From: a virus
Virus record (IMG/VR): IMGVR_UViG_3300033388_001016
Location: 1-43,162 of that record
Strand: one strand, 5' to 3'
Length of the DNA stretch: 43,162 bases
Positions within the stretch are counted from its first letter, which is position 1. Every line of letters starts with the position of its first letter. The translations under genes and the position numbers were made by a program. Positions 24,547 through 31,668 of this stretch are shown in pieces. The notes under the pieces are model-generated. The model saw only the letters and a list, made by a program, of their open reading frames with translations. It was not told where the DNA came from and did not search any database.

Positions 24547-24653
24547 TTCTGCCACGGAAATTTTCCAGTGATTGCTCTATAAAATGCTAGCGTCCATACG
24601 ACCGAAGGAAATATGCAAACTAAACAAAACATCCCAATGCCGAGCCAGTTCAT
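24543..24653 (-). CDS. 36-residue membrane protein, coupled on both sides
   Basis: MNWLGIGMFCLVCIFPSVVW is one strong membrane span, followed by a short basic tail ending GKFPWQK. The start overlaps the upstream stop as ATGA (24653-24650) and the stop overlaps the lipoprotein ATG as ATGA (24546-24543). The double coupling makes it credible although it is very short. Confidence 0.6.
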   Translation of the reverse strand: MNWLGIGMFCLVCIFPSVVWTLAFYRAITGKFPWQK

Positions 24654-24862
24654 TCTGCAACCTCGTCTTTGCTCTTGCTCTTGTCAATAATGACTGGACC
24701 CTCGGCTTTAAGCTCATACCCAGGGCAACTTAATTCAAAATGATCCATTGTGACAATTCCTTGTGTTACTGTCCATGCTCGTCCAATTCGCATACCGTCT
24801 GATCCGCGCCGCTTATACGAGCGCGTAAATAAATAAATGTTTTTTCTAAGCCCGTCTTCCAT
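24650..24862 (-). CDS. Small unknown protein
   Basis: The product is 70 aa with ATG 24862. The N-terminus is basic (KNIYLFTRSYKRRGSDG) and there is a short strand-rich middle (FELSCPGYELKAEGPVII). No motif. It is coupled to both neighbours by short overlaps. Confidence 0.5.
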   Translation of the reverse strand: MEDGLRKNIYLFTRSYKRRGSDGMRIGRAWTVTQGIVTMDHFELSCPGYELKAEGPVIIDKSKSKDEVAE

Positions 24863-25128
24863 TATAGTATTCGTTTACCTCTTAGTGTGTCTTTGAAAAC
24901 TCGCTTTGCAAGATCCTCGATGAATTTCACGAAGCCGTTTCCAAAACTGTACTTGTCCTTGTCGATTGCGATTCCTACGCCGTACAATGCGTCACGCAGA
25001 AACATATTCTCATTGTAATCCTTCCATCCGCTTTGATTCGGATATGTTTCCCAATAATGCTGCATCTTTTTGACCGCAGCTTCAATGTCAAATTCTTCAC
25101 GCTCACCTAACAGATTTTTTTCACTCAT
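24862..25128 (-). CDS. Small unknown protein
   Basis: The product is 88 aa from ATG 25128 (MSEKNLLGEREEF); an ATG six nt earlier is the alternative. Helical segments AAVKKMQHYWETYP and FVKFIEDLAKRVFKDTL flank a possible turn region rich in Asn and Tyr. No family is recognised. Confidence 0.5.
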   Translation of the reverse strand: MSEKNLLGEREEFDIEAAVKKMQHYWETYPNQSGWKDYNENMFLRDALYGVGIAIDKDKYSFGNGFVKFIEDLAKRVFKDTLRGKRIL

Positions 25129-25357
25129 CTTCATCCCCGTCTTTGAGTCTGCGAATAAATTTGTCTTTTATGCTTTCTTTTATAGCTAAACTATATTTTG
25201 CGAGTCGCTTTGCCCGCCAATTAGCTGTCCAAAAGAACCTGTGTTTAGTGTTAACAACCCACACGCCACCACCTCTGTCATGCTGGTCAAATATTTCTAC
25301 AGCAAACTTTGCGTTGCTGCTGTAGTTATATTCGTATGGGCGAACTCGCGTTTTCAT
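25121..25357 (-). CDS. Small basic unknown protein
   Basis: The product is 78 aa. ATG 25357 overlaps the upstream stop as ATGA. Strand-rich beginning (NAKFAVEIFDQHDRGGGVWV), then a very basic helix (RAKRLAKYSLAIKESIKDKF) and an acidic end. It may bind nucleic acid or an anionic surface; not named. Confidence 0.5.
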   Translation of the reverse strand: MKTRVRPYEYNYSSNAKFAVEIFDQHDRGGGVWVVNTKHRFFWTANWRAKRLAKYSLAIKESIKDKFIRRLKDGDEDE

Positions 25358-25680
25358 TTTTGTTTCCTGTAATGCGATTCTGCAAATTCTTCTCTAGTTT
25401 GCATGTCGTTTGTCAGCAAGAATTTAAAGCGTTCTTTCGTAGAAAGTTCTACGCCAAACATATACGTACCATCGTCTATGTGTACCTTTGCACCAGTTTC
25501 TAGTAGCTCCATAGCTCTTGCAGTATTCCTTATGAGCCATTCCTCGTCTGATTCTTCATCGCGGCGATGATGTTCAGGACTGTCTCTGCCTGCTACCTTG
25601 TACAAACTAATAGCAAGCTCCTCGTCAAGTTCAACAAATGCCCCGTCGTCAGGACAAGCAAAATACGTAAACTTCTTCAT
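25354..25680 (-). CDS. Small acidic unknown protein
   Basis: The product is 108 aa with ATG 25680. Strand FTYFACPDDGAFVELDEE, acidic helices (DEESDEEWLIRNTARAMELL) and a C-terminal basic stretch. No motif. It overlaps its neighbours as ATGA on both sides. Confidence 0.5.
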   Translation of the reverse strand: MKKFTYFACPDDGAFVELDEELAISLYKVAGRDSPEHHRRDEESDEEWLIRNTARAMELLETGAKVHIDDGTYMFGVELSTKERFKFLLTNDMQTREEFAESHYRKQK

Positions 25681-25922
25681 CCGCGCTCGATCCTCACGTA
25701 ATCAATAAACTTGAGACAACTTGCACCAAGACCAAGATTCATGCGCTGCAAACGACCTTGCGCGATCTGTACAGTGCGCATAGTCTGTTGATTGCTGCAC
25801 CAAAAAACCTCGTCACCTTTCGCGACGTAACCTGCAGCCCAATTCGGAACTCGCGTTACACGAAACATCGGAACAATGTACGGCGTTGCACGAATTACAT
25901 CTGTAAAATCATCTACTCTCAT
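25677..25922 (-). CDS. Small basic unknown protein
   Basis: The product is 81 aa with ATG 25922, coupled on both sides. Positively charged with two Trp (RVTRVPNWAAGYVAKGDEVF). The second half (RTVQIAQGRLQRMNLGLG) looks like a short helix of a small alpha/beta domain. No family is recognised. Confidence 0.5.
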   Translation of the reverse strand: MRVDDFTDVIRATPYIVPMFRVTRVPNWAAGYVAKGDEVFWCSNQQTMRTVQIAQGRLQRMNLGLGASCLKFIDYVRIERG

Positions 25923-26230
25923 AGTTCTGCCTTTTCTAGTACGGGATCAAATTTGCGTTGCGACATCCAATCTTGTGCAGGCAAATGATCTTGTGTGTAT
26001 ACTTCTCGATCAAGTCTGTATCCGCCACGACCATTGCGACCTTTCCACAGTTCGTGTATGATGGCAACAGGTTCATCAGGTCTCGCGCATTTCACGCGCG
26101 GACGCTTGAGTGTGTACGCGCCGTTAATCTCAATCTTTAAGTTTACCGGCCCTACTGATACTACTTGACCCCATGAGATACGATACTCATAGAGAAAATA
26201 TGCTGTGTCGCCTACTTGCCAATCACTCAT
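25919..26230 (-). CDS. Unknown protein, SH3/KOW-like start
   Basis: The product is 103 aa with ATG 26230. It begins MSDWQVGDTAYFLYEYRISW followed by GQVVSVGPVNLKIEI, a pattern of small SH3-like barrels. The second half is basic (ELWKGRNGRGGYRLDREVYT). It shares TAATG with the upstream gene. Role unknown. Confidence 0.5.
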   Translation of the reverse strand: MSDWQVGDTAYFLYEYRISWGQVVSVGPVNLKIEINGAYTLKRPRVKCARPDEPVAIIHELWKGRNGRGGYRLDREVYTQDHLPAQDWMSQRKFDPVLEKAEL

Positions 26231-26415
26231 TAGTGACTACCTCTGCGATATGCGTTTGTGTCTTTGCAACGGTTACACGTTACATCGTGTGCGATCTGCT
26301 TGGCACCCGTCAGCGGTAAGCCGCAGACTGTAAATGCTTCGCCAGTAGTAACGCGATGCACAGTCTTGCTGCCCGCGTTACGCATGTTCTCAAAGTATGT
26401 TAGGCATTTGCTCAT
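26230..26415 (-). CDS. Small Cys-rich protein
   Basis: The product is 61 aa from ATG 26415, which overlaps the stop of the upstream small gene as ATGA. Cysteines at 4 and 31 and a CNRCKD pair near 47-50, plus two His, suit a compact zinc-binding fold. Function unknown. Confidence 0.55.
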   Translation of the reverse strand: MSKCLTYFENMRNAGSKTVHRVTTGEAFTVCGLPLTGAKQIAHDVTCNRCKDTNAYRRGSH

Positions 26416-26591
26416 TTGTCTGTCTCTATCGACGCACAAACGTCTATGTCAATAATGTTTGCGTTGAATTCATCCATCGCTGCGTTGAGGTGCTGAATGA
26501 TGGCCTCTTGCTGTGCTACATCTGGCCGCCCAACTTTATCCAACTTGTTTTCGTGAAAGAGGAATTTAACTTTTAGCGTCTTAATCTTCAT
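26412..26591 (-). CDS. 59-residue unknown protein
   Basis: The frame runs from ATG 26591 (ATGA overlap with the previous stop) to a TGA at 26412-26414 (ATGA overlap with the next ATG). It begins MKIKTLKVKFLFHENKLDKV and continues with a helix AQQEAIIQHLNAAMDEF. Such exact coupling on both sides makes it a real gene. Confidence 0.6.
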   Translation of the reverse strand: MKIKTLKVKFLFHENKLDKVGRPDVAQQEAIIQHLNAAMDEFNANIIDIDVCASIETDK

Positions 26592-26860
26592 TTCCGCACC
26601 TTGTACCGGTCTTTAGGATCGCCAAGATAAAGTGAGAGTGCGAAACGCTGCTCGACTTTTTCGCCGCATTTGCACGTACATGCGCAATTCCAGTGTTCGT
26701 ATGCAATCGGATATCCGGCATTTTCATCTGCTAGCGCCTCTTCATCATCGAACTTGAATATCAATTCATCAGTACTCAAGTCAGACGAAAGATGTTGGCA
26801 AGCGAAAAAGCTCTTGAAAAATGTCCAGTAAATCAAACACTCTTTTTTGAAAGTATCCAT
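26588..26860 (-). CDS. Small protein with Cys cluster
   Basis: The product is 90 aa from ATG 26860 (TAATG with the upstream stop); a longer open frame to 26959 lies inside the upstream gene. An aromatic beginning (MDTFKKECLIYWTFFKSFF) may be an amphipathic or membrane-binding helix. A NCACTCKCGEKV cluster of four Cys follows near residue 63. The metal is unknown. Confidence 0.6.
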   Translation of the reverse strand: MDTFKKECLIYWTFFKSFFACQHLSSDLSTDELIFKFDDEEALADENAGYPIAYEHWNCACTCKCGEKVEQRFALSLYLGDPKDRYKVRK

Positions 26861-27210
26861 TAGATTTTCTCCAATGCGATCTCGTTCAACTGCTTCGCAT
26901 ACTTCGCGAGGCGAGGATAACCATTCTTTTGGGGCTTCGTCCATCTTGCAATCTGCCAATCAAGCAAGCCACCATTCTTCACGAATGACTTTGCAGTAAG
27001 CGTTCCGCTGCGACCATCAGCACCACTAAAACCAACACCGTTGTGTTCGCGGGTGTCGTTTGCGCGCTGCTCGTCTGCTGTCTGACGTTGCAGCAATGCG
27101 AGTAACGCACGACCTACAACCGTTTCAACATACTTACGATTAGGATTACGAAGCATTGTACGAATCGTATCCCGCGTTACAATCTGTTTCACTTTCGTTC
27201 GCTTGGCCAT
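26860..27210 (-). CDS. Phage protein with GFSGADG-type core
   Basis: The product is 116 aa with ATG 27210, sharing TAATG on both ends. The pattern LLALLQRQTADEQRANDTRE, then NGVGFSGADG, then a helical tail ending YAKQLNEIA is a known phage-only family of unknown function; I recognise it from many tailed phages. It is probably a small helical DNA- or protein-binding protein. Confidence 0.65.
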   Translation of the reverse strand: MAKRTKVKQIVTRDTIRTMLRNPNRKYVETVVGRALLALLQRQTADEQRANDTREHNGVGFSGADGRSGTLTAKSFVKNGGLLDWQIARWTKPQKNGYPRLAKYAKQLNEIALEKI

Positions 27211-27584
27211 TAGATATGTATTCCGTTGTGAATGAAAGAAAATGCGCTGTTATCAGCACCGTAAATAATGTGATTCAAAACTGCGATGCCATCTTCCTTA
27301 GCAGCATCAGCAATCGTATAAGTAGTGTGCAAGTCAGCATCACTAGGACGCAAACGAGCCTGCTCTGTATCAGGATGATTGTGTACAAGAGTCATTGCTT
27401 TAGCACCGAGCCTGCGCGCTTCACTCAAAACACTCTCTAAGCTAATGCCACGAATCGAACCGTGATCGCCACTCGCAATCATCTTAGTACCGATGCACTC
27501 TTTGCCATCAGCACCATGATAAACAACACCAAACTTTTCGATTGGTGCTGTTTTGATCGTGTTAAGAAAGTTTGCGAGATTCAC
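27210..27584 (-). CDS. RadC-like JAMM/MPN domain protein
   Basis: The product is 124 aa from GTG 27584, which forms GTGA with the previous stop and has GGAG eight nt upstream. The metal motif is LVHNHPD (His 68 and 70), then PSDAD (Ser 81, Asp 84). An upstream Glu (SLES) and a downstream LNHIIYG strand follow, exactly the order of the RadC JAMM domain. Three extra residues lie between the His pair and the Ser. RadC JAMM domains are of uncertain role; phage copies are often linked to anti-defence or processing functions. Confidence 0.8.
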   Translation of the reverse strand: MNLANFLNTIKTAPIEKFGVVYHGADGKECIGTKMIASGDHGSIRGISLESVLSEARRLGAKAMTLVHNHPDTEQARLRPSDADLHTTYTIADAAKEDGIAVLNHIIYGADNSAFSFIHNGIHI

Positions 27585-27907
27585 GAATACTTCTCCGTCA
27601 AACGAGCGAGTTCAGCGCGTTCTGCTTCTTCCGTAGCTGCCTTTGCAATCTTCGCAGCGCCACGAGCCTTACGTGCTTTTGCGAGTCGCTTGTTACGCTC
27701 AAGATCCGTCTCCTGACGAAACCAACGAACCTCAACGTCAACGTCCTCGTAATTCTGTGAAAAGTCAAGAATAGCATCTGCGCCATATTCGCGCTTGAGG
27801 TCGTTGACAAACATAGCAACATCATCGAGCGAGCCATCAAAATCGTACATGCTCAAGCTCTTAGATTCTCGTACTTCTAAATATCGCTTTGCCATGATTT
27901 TGTCCAT
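27581..27907 (-). CDS. First gene of a sigma-70 transcript; unknown
   Basis: The product is 108 aa from ATG 27907, or 104 from ATG 27895 (MAKRYLEVRESKSL). Neither start has ideal Shine-Dalgarno spacing. It is charged: strand LEVRESKSLSMYDFDGSLDD, then an Arg/Ala helical tail (RNKRLAKARKARGAAKIAKA) like a basic coiled coil. It lies about 13 nt downstream of the predicted start of a perfect sigma-70 promoter. Function unknown. Confidence 0.55.
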   Translation of the reverse strand: MDKIMAKRYLEVRESKSLSMYDFDGSLDDVAMFVNDLKREYGADAILDFSQNYEDVDVEVRWFRQETDLERNKRLAKARKARGAAKIAKAATEEAERAELARLTEKYS

Positions 27908-27926
27908 TTCCTAATTCTGAAATATA

Positions 27927-27955
27927 ATTATACTGGAGTTTTTCCACTATGTCAA
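27927..27955 (-). promoter_or_regulatory. Consensus sigma-70 promoter
   Basis: TTGACA (27955-27950), a 17-bp spacer and TATAAT (27932-27927) on the minus strand, all twelve positions consensus. It should drive the early genes from 27907 to about 24 kb. Confidence 0.9.
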
Positions 27956-28010
27956 GGAAAATATCCAACTATATTCCGTTAAGAATCAGCTACTTACGCA
28001 GCAATTTGAG

Positions 28011-28037
28011 AATCAATAGGTTATAAGTCGTTGATTT
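28011..28037. repeat. Short direct repeat copy A upstream of a sigma-70 promoter
   Basis: AATCAATAGGTTATA (28011-28025) overlaps TAAGTCGTTGATTT (28024-28037). Both blocks recur with one or two changes at 35016-35069. The AATCAA and TTGATT ends are inverted copies of each other. The element lies in a 130-bp gap (27908-28037) without a gene, 56 nt upstream of the -35. Confidence 0.55.
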
Positions 28038-28496
28038 CTAAGGAGTATATAGCCAAAGCTTCGCGTTTATGTCGCTATCGCCCCAACAATCTCCGAAAAG
28101 CTCGACCAATTTAAACTGATCGCCACCAGCAAGACCACCACCGATCAACGGAAAATGTACGTCTGCGCTTTTGATTAGCTGAGACTTTGCAAGATGCTCG
28201 ACACCTTTCATTGCTTGCGCAACCGCGTCGTAATCAACGTGTACGCGATCTGTTCCGTAAAACTCTTGCGTGATCGCATTTACGATTACAAGATTAGGTT
28301 CGACAATCGCAGGAATAACTTCGCCGAGTATATAACCTGTGTCAGCTTGATTCATGTAGGTTTGGTACGCGACTGGATACTTGCTTCGTACAAGTGCCGC
28401 GAATCCTGATCCCATAACGCCTTGCGCGTTACAGCCGTGTACTATCAGACCGTGTTCAACATTTCCAAACAGGTCACCATTTTCCATTGTAAACAT
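28038..28496 (-). CDS. Macro-domain (ADP-ribose-binding) protein
   Basis: The product is 152 aa with ATG 28496 (TAATG with the previous stop). It begins MFTMENGDLFGN. The ADP-ribose loop VHGCNAQGVMGSGFAAL (about 19-35) and the FPLIGGGLAGG stretch (about 114-124) are the two glycine-rich loops of macro domains, with the usual NxxGxMGSG. The family binds or hydrolyses ADP-ribose, ADP-ribosyl-protein or ADP-ribose 1''-phosphate. In an infection it could reverse host ADP-ribosylation or process NAD breakdown products. Confidence 0.88.
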   Translation of the reverse strand: MFTMENGDLFGNVEHGLIVHGCNAQGVMGSGFAALVRSKYPVAYQTYMNQADTGYILGEVIPAIVEPNLVIVNAITQEFYGTDRVHVDYDAVAQAMKGVEHLAKSQLIKSADVHFPLIGGGLAGGDQFKLVELFGDCWGDSDINAKLWLYTP

Positions 28497-28936
28497 TATA
28501 CCATTCCTCGTAGTATCGTACCGTTTTTGAATTTGTCTGGGTTGAAATCATCATTCTCTGCTACTCTAACTGTAAAGACCATTTGCGAATCCCACGTAGT
28601 TACTTTCTCTGATTCAGGAATCTTAAGTAACAGTTTAAATATGTCTTGCGGTCGCCGCGCCCCAATATAGAACACTGATTGATCGTTACGGCTTCCTCTA
28701 CCTATGCAAAACGATGATGACATAGTTCTGCACAAGTACATTCGTATAGCCGATACGGGATCGACTGCTGCGCGCTTCATAGCGAATTCGTTATCATGCT
28801 TTTCATCGGGCACGAATCGCTTAATAAATGCTTTTGCATCTTCCTCAGGGAATGTGATATACGGTAGCGTGAGAAACGTAAACCCATCTGCACCGCTTAG
28901 ATTCACACGATTATGAATTCTATTCCACTCAGTCAT
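28496..28936 (-). CDS. Unknown early phage protein
   Basis: The product is 146 aa. ATG 28936 overlaps the upstream stop as ATGA. Regions LSGADGFTFLTLPYITFPEE and MVFTVRVAENDDFNPDKF look beta-rich. A Cys pair and a GRGSRND turn lie between (CIGRGSRNDQSVFYIG). It shares a transcript with the macro-domain gene. No family is recognised. Confidence 0.5.
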   Translation of the reverse strand: MTEWNRIHNRVNLSGADGFTFLTLPYITFPEEDAKAFIKRFVPDEKHDNEFAMKRAAVDPVSAIRMYLCRTMSSSFCIGRGSRNDQSVFYIGARRPQDIFKLLLKIPESEKVTTWDSQMVFTVRVAENDDFNPDKFKNGTILRGMV

Positions 28937-29562
28937 CCTTTCAATACCACTTTGAATAGTTGTTTGGAAATGTTTGCATTCGGTTCATTGACCACAATAG
29001 TCACGGGAACTCCGCCAGGGTATCGTTCCATGTATTGTTCTCGATCAAAGTCGTTGAAAACAAATGTAAATGGCGGAGCTACTTGATTGGGCAGCGGCTC
29101 AATCTTTTTTAATATGTTCTGCAATCCCCTCGGAGCCACCATTCGCCAATTTCCGTGACCGTAACGTTTGTTGAATACTGACGTTATTGTTTTAAACTCT
29201 GCGTGTGTTCTGAGTATCGTAGGATGTGTTGATTTCTCACCATCATACTTTGTCTCGCCGTCCACATTCGGCACAAGCTCTAATCCTGCAGCTTGCAGAA
29301 AGTCGGTCGGTTGAACGTGACATATTTTCATTCTGTGTTTGTTCCCGACAATTATGCCGATGTATTTCTTTTCGCCAACACGTTCTTTTGGAACTTTCAT
29401 GTCCCAAGTGCTGTTGTCATTAGATAAGTACCGCGTGTAAATGGTCAACAGGTGTTGGTTGCGAAATTTTGATGACTTTCGCATCTGCACATTTACAGCA
29501 TCTACGTAGGCAGAGACTTCGCAGAATTCATTGCGTGTTCTATAATAGAATGGGATTTTCAA
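28933..29562 (-). CDS. Unknown protein, TTG start
   Basis: The product is 209 aa. I accept TTG 29562 because it overlaps the previous stop as TTGA and has GAGGA six nt upstream; the next in-frame ATG is at residue 27. Strand-rich with many basic residues (KSSKFRNQHLLTIYTRYL, KKYIGIIVGNKHRMKICHV). The C-terminal third ends in VPVTIVVNEPNANISKQLF. Function unknown. Confidence 0.5.
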   Translation of the reverse strand: MKIPFYYRTRNEFCEVSAYVDAVNVQMRKSSKFRNQHLLTIYTRYLSNDNSTWDMKVPKERVGEKKYIGIIVGNKHRMKICHVQPTDFLQAAGLELVPNVDGETKYDGEKSTHPTILRTHAEFKTITSVFNKRYGHGNWRMVAPRGLQNILKKIEPLPNQVAPPFTFVFNDFDREQYMERYPGGVPVTIVVNEPNANISKQLFKVVLKG

Positions 29563-29921
29563 TATAGTTCCTCGTCACAACAGAGACAACATGGTTTATC
29601 ATCTCTTTGCGGATTCTCGTTGCCGAAATATGAAATATAGAGACACTGTCCGATTGGTGATTTAGTACAGTCTTTATACGTTGCTATTTTAAAGCTTGTC
29701 CAGTTGTCCATTACGTCGCGTGTCTCGTAACGAAACGCTTTTTCTAATACTCTCTGAACGTCTGCTTCTAAGTCTCGACTTTCTTGATAAAGTTTTCGCG
29801 ACTCTTTATATTTCGCATTGACGTTATCACCGTATTTGAGTATGTTCTTGAATGCAAGCGCATCTGCCAACTCCTGTTTAGTTGGTTCTGGCTCGCTTGC
29901 GAATCGTTTAAAGATGCTCAT
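29559..29921 (-). CDS. Small unknown protein with C-terminal cysteines
   Basis: The product is 120 aa. ATG 29921 overlaps the previous stop as ATGA. A helical, charged first 65 residues (NAKYKESRKLYQESRDLEAD) precede a mixed tail that ends DDKPCCLCCDEELY, four cysteines in five positions. The Cys cluster may hold a metal or anchor a thiol link. Function unknown. Confidence 0.5.
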   Translation of the reverse strand: MSIFKRFASEPEPTKQELADALAFKNILKYGDNVNAKYKESRKLYQESRDLEADVQRVLEKAFRYETRDVMDNWTSFKIATYKDCTKSPIGQCLYISYFGNENPQRDDKPCCLCCDEELY

Positions 29922-30466
29922 GCTGTCGATTCTTTTTTAAGATGATCCCCGTTTAGCTTTTGCTTAAATTCGATTTTCCGGCGCTTGCGATATCCGATTA
30001 GTCTGACCAATGCCAAAGGCATTACGAGTACTATTGTAATCGGCCATGCGAGCGCAATTAGAGCATGGATAATTAGTACAACTACTGTCATTATTAATGC
30101 TGCAAACCAAGATACGAAATCTTCATCAGCTTTTATTTCTTTTGCTATTTTTATTCTGCGTTCTTTCTTTTCGTTACTATTTCCATCGTCGCCCCAGCAC
30201 AATACAAATTCGCCACATTCAAGATAATGACGATAGTTGAATCGTAATGAGTTCCATATGAGGTGACGTAAAACTATGTAAGCGCCGATAACCATTATGA
30301 GAGGAAAAAGCCAATCTAGTCCGAATACATATCCGTCCCAAACTGAAGACCAGAAACCAGGATCAGCTATTGCTTCAACAGGTAATTCTTCTACTGGTGC
30401 AGCTTCTATAATAGCTTCAAGCTGCTCCTCGACTATTTCCACGATTTCTTGAGTATCTTCTTCCAT
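29918..30466 (-). CDS. Membrane protein with two hydrophobic regions and RKRRKIEF tail
   Basis: The product is 182 aa with ATG 30466. An acidic N-terminus (EEQLEAIIEAAPVEELPVE) precedes one span around 53-66 (LFPLIMVIGAYIVL) and a longer hydrophobic region around 119-153 (WFAALIMTVVVLIIHALIAL, then PITIVLVMPLAL). The tail GYRKRRKIEFKQKLNG is basic. Similar (R/K)xxRK..F(K)xxL(N/K)G tails occur in three small membrane proteins at 32.7-33.4 kb, suggesting a shared module. The role is unknown; host-envelope modification is a guess. Confidence 0.6.
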   Translation of the reverse strand: MEEDTQEIVEIVEEQLEAIIEAAPVEELPVEAIADPGFWSSVWDGYVFGLDWLFPLIMVIGAYIVLRHLIWNSLRFNYRHYLECGEFVLCWGDDGNSNEKKERRIKIAKEIKADEDFVSWFAALIMTVVVLIIHALIALAWPITIVLVMPLALVRLIGYRKRRKIEFKQKLNGDHLKKESTA

Positions 30467-30472
30467 GTTAAT

Positions 30473-30501
30473 ATTATACGCGAATATGCTTTACGAGTCA
30501 A
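30473..30501 (-). promoter_or_regulatory. Sigma-70 promoter
   Basis: TTGACT (30501-30496), a 17-bp spacer and TATAAT (30478-30473) on the minus strand. Eleven of twelve positions match consensus. The start is predicted at the ATG region of the next gene (30466). Confidence 0.8.
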
Positions 30502-30929
30502 TACCCGTGTTTCAGCATAAGCTTGAATTTGTCTTGTTCTGAGACTCGCATATAGTTTGCTAGTAAACTTGCGCCCTTGTAACCGAATGATTCGAATGCT
30601 AATACAGCCTTATGCGCGTTGAAATCTGCTGTTGCACTTTCGATTATGAATTCACCTGCTTCATAATAGGAAAAGAACATGATCTGTCCGAAAGGAAGCG
30701 GCGTGTCATTCAGTTCGTCTAGGTCAATGAGTAAATCTAATGATTCCTCATCCCGCTGCGTGAAACCGACCTCTTGTCGAACATATCCTGGGGCGAGGAC
30801 ATACGTGTGCGTTTCTATATCCGAATGCATAAGATCCACCTCCTGTAAAAAGTGAAGGTGGATCTTCATTTCCTCGTCGTTCGTTATCCAACTAAACGTT
30901 CTTGGAGAGTTAAACTGTCCTGCCATCAT
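30498..30929 (-). CDS. Unknown protein with a possible nested start
   Basis: The product is 143 aa from ATG 30929 (ATGA with the upstream stop). Beta-rich beginning (KIHLHFLQEVDLMHSD), then an acidic middle (DEESLDLLIDLDELND) and a mixed C-terminus ending FKLMLKHGY. Met 34 (ATG 30830) is preceded by AGGAGG eight nt upstream, a far better ribosome site than the first ATG, so a 110-residue form is possible. The Shine-Dalgarno lies in a hairpin. No family is recognised. Confidence 0.5.
   Translation of the reverse strand: MMAGQFNSPRTFSWITNDEEMKIHLHFLQEVDLMHSDIETHTYVLAPGYVRQEVGFTQRDEESLDLLIDLDELNDTPLPFGQIMFFSYYEAGEFIIESATADFNAHKAVLAFESFGYKGASLLANYMRVSEQDKFKLMLKHGY
30831..30866 (-). promoter_or_regulatory. 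Hairpin masking an internal Shine-Dalgarno
   Basis: On the minus strand an 11-bp perfect inverted repeat (30866-30856 with 30841-30831) encloses the AGGAGG at 30844-30839 that precedes ATG 30830. The 14-nt loop holds the first three bases of AGGAGG and the stem covers the rest. It may regulate internal initiation. Confidence 0.5.
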
Positions 30930-31663
30930 TCTTGCAATCCGTTTGACCAGTCAGGCGCGAAGTTCTTGAACTTGCGACCCTTCAGCTTGTGCTTGAAAAC
31001 GTCGCGAGCAACCCAATCCTTAAATCCTGCAGGAATGTGTCTGCGATCTTTCACAGCCATTTTTGTGATAATGCGAATCCAAGTCGGGGCATCAATGGTG
31101 CAGTTCTGCATATCTTCAATCGTTGCGTAGTTCATAATATGCGGCTTACGCAAAACAAGCTGACGCAAGTGTGATTGGTTGCGAATAGTCTTAATGTCAA
31201 GGCGTCGTGCTGCATTACGACAAAAGCCCAGCAAATTCTCCCATTCTCGCGTTCCGAATAATGCAAGCTTCTCGTCACTAATATTCTCGTACATGTTCTG
31301 CACGATCTTGTTGTTGCCCAACTTAAAAACATGCTCATAATGCTTAAGCTTGAGGTCTTTCGCATTCCAGTCAAACTTTTTCATAGCAGCAATTGTCGGA
31401 CGGTGGCATAGAATGATTGTGCGATGGTCAGCTTTTAGCTTACTCACATCAATCATCTTGCGTGTCTTCGGAAACGCAACCAACAGTTGTGCTTGCGTAT
31501 CGGCTGACAACTTTTTAATGTCTCCGAGACGTTCAAGAATTTCCTCGGGCGTCATTTTGGCAACTACTCGATTAGCAATGCTAGTATTAGCACCCTTGAA
31601 TAGCACCTCAGAAACCTTTTGCATCTGAGTGCCGCGGAAATAATTGTTATTGTTCCAACTCAT
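30926..31663 (-). CDS. Unknown basic helical protein
   Basis: The product is 245 aa from ATG 31663 (MSWNNNNYFRGTQMQK); TAAGGAT lies just upstream. The earlier open part would overlap the previous gene. Basic and largely helical (ILERLGDIKKLSADTQAQLL, MKKFDWNAKDLKLKHYEHV, KFKNFAPDW). The alternating Lys/Arg and helix pattern suggests nucleic-acid or membrane binding. No known domain. Confidence 0.5.
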   Translation of the reverse strand: MSWNNNNYFRGTQMQKVSEVLFKGANTSIANRVVAKMTPEEILERLGDIKKLSADTQAQLLVAFPKTRKMIDVSKLKADHRTIILCHRPTIAAMKKFDWNAKDLKLKHYEHVFKLGNNKIVQNMYENISDEKLALFGTREWENLLGFCRNAARRLDIKTIRNQSHLRQLVLRKPHIMNYATIEDMQNCTIDAPTWIRIITKMAVKDRRHIPAGFKDWVARDVFKHKLKGRKFKNFAPDWSNGLQE

Positions 31664-31668
31664 TATCC

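Noticed and set aside
26427-26452. TTGACA on the minus strand near 26450
   Set aside because: No -10 like sequence at 17 bp; the stretch is coding for the 59-residue protein.
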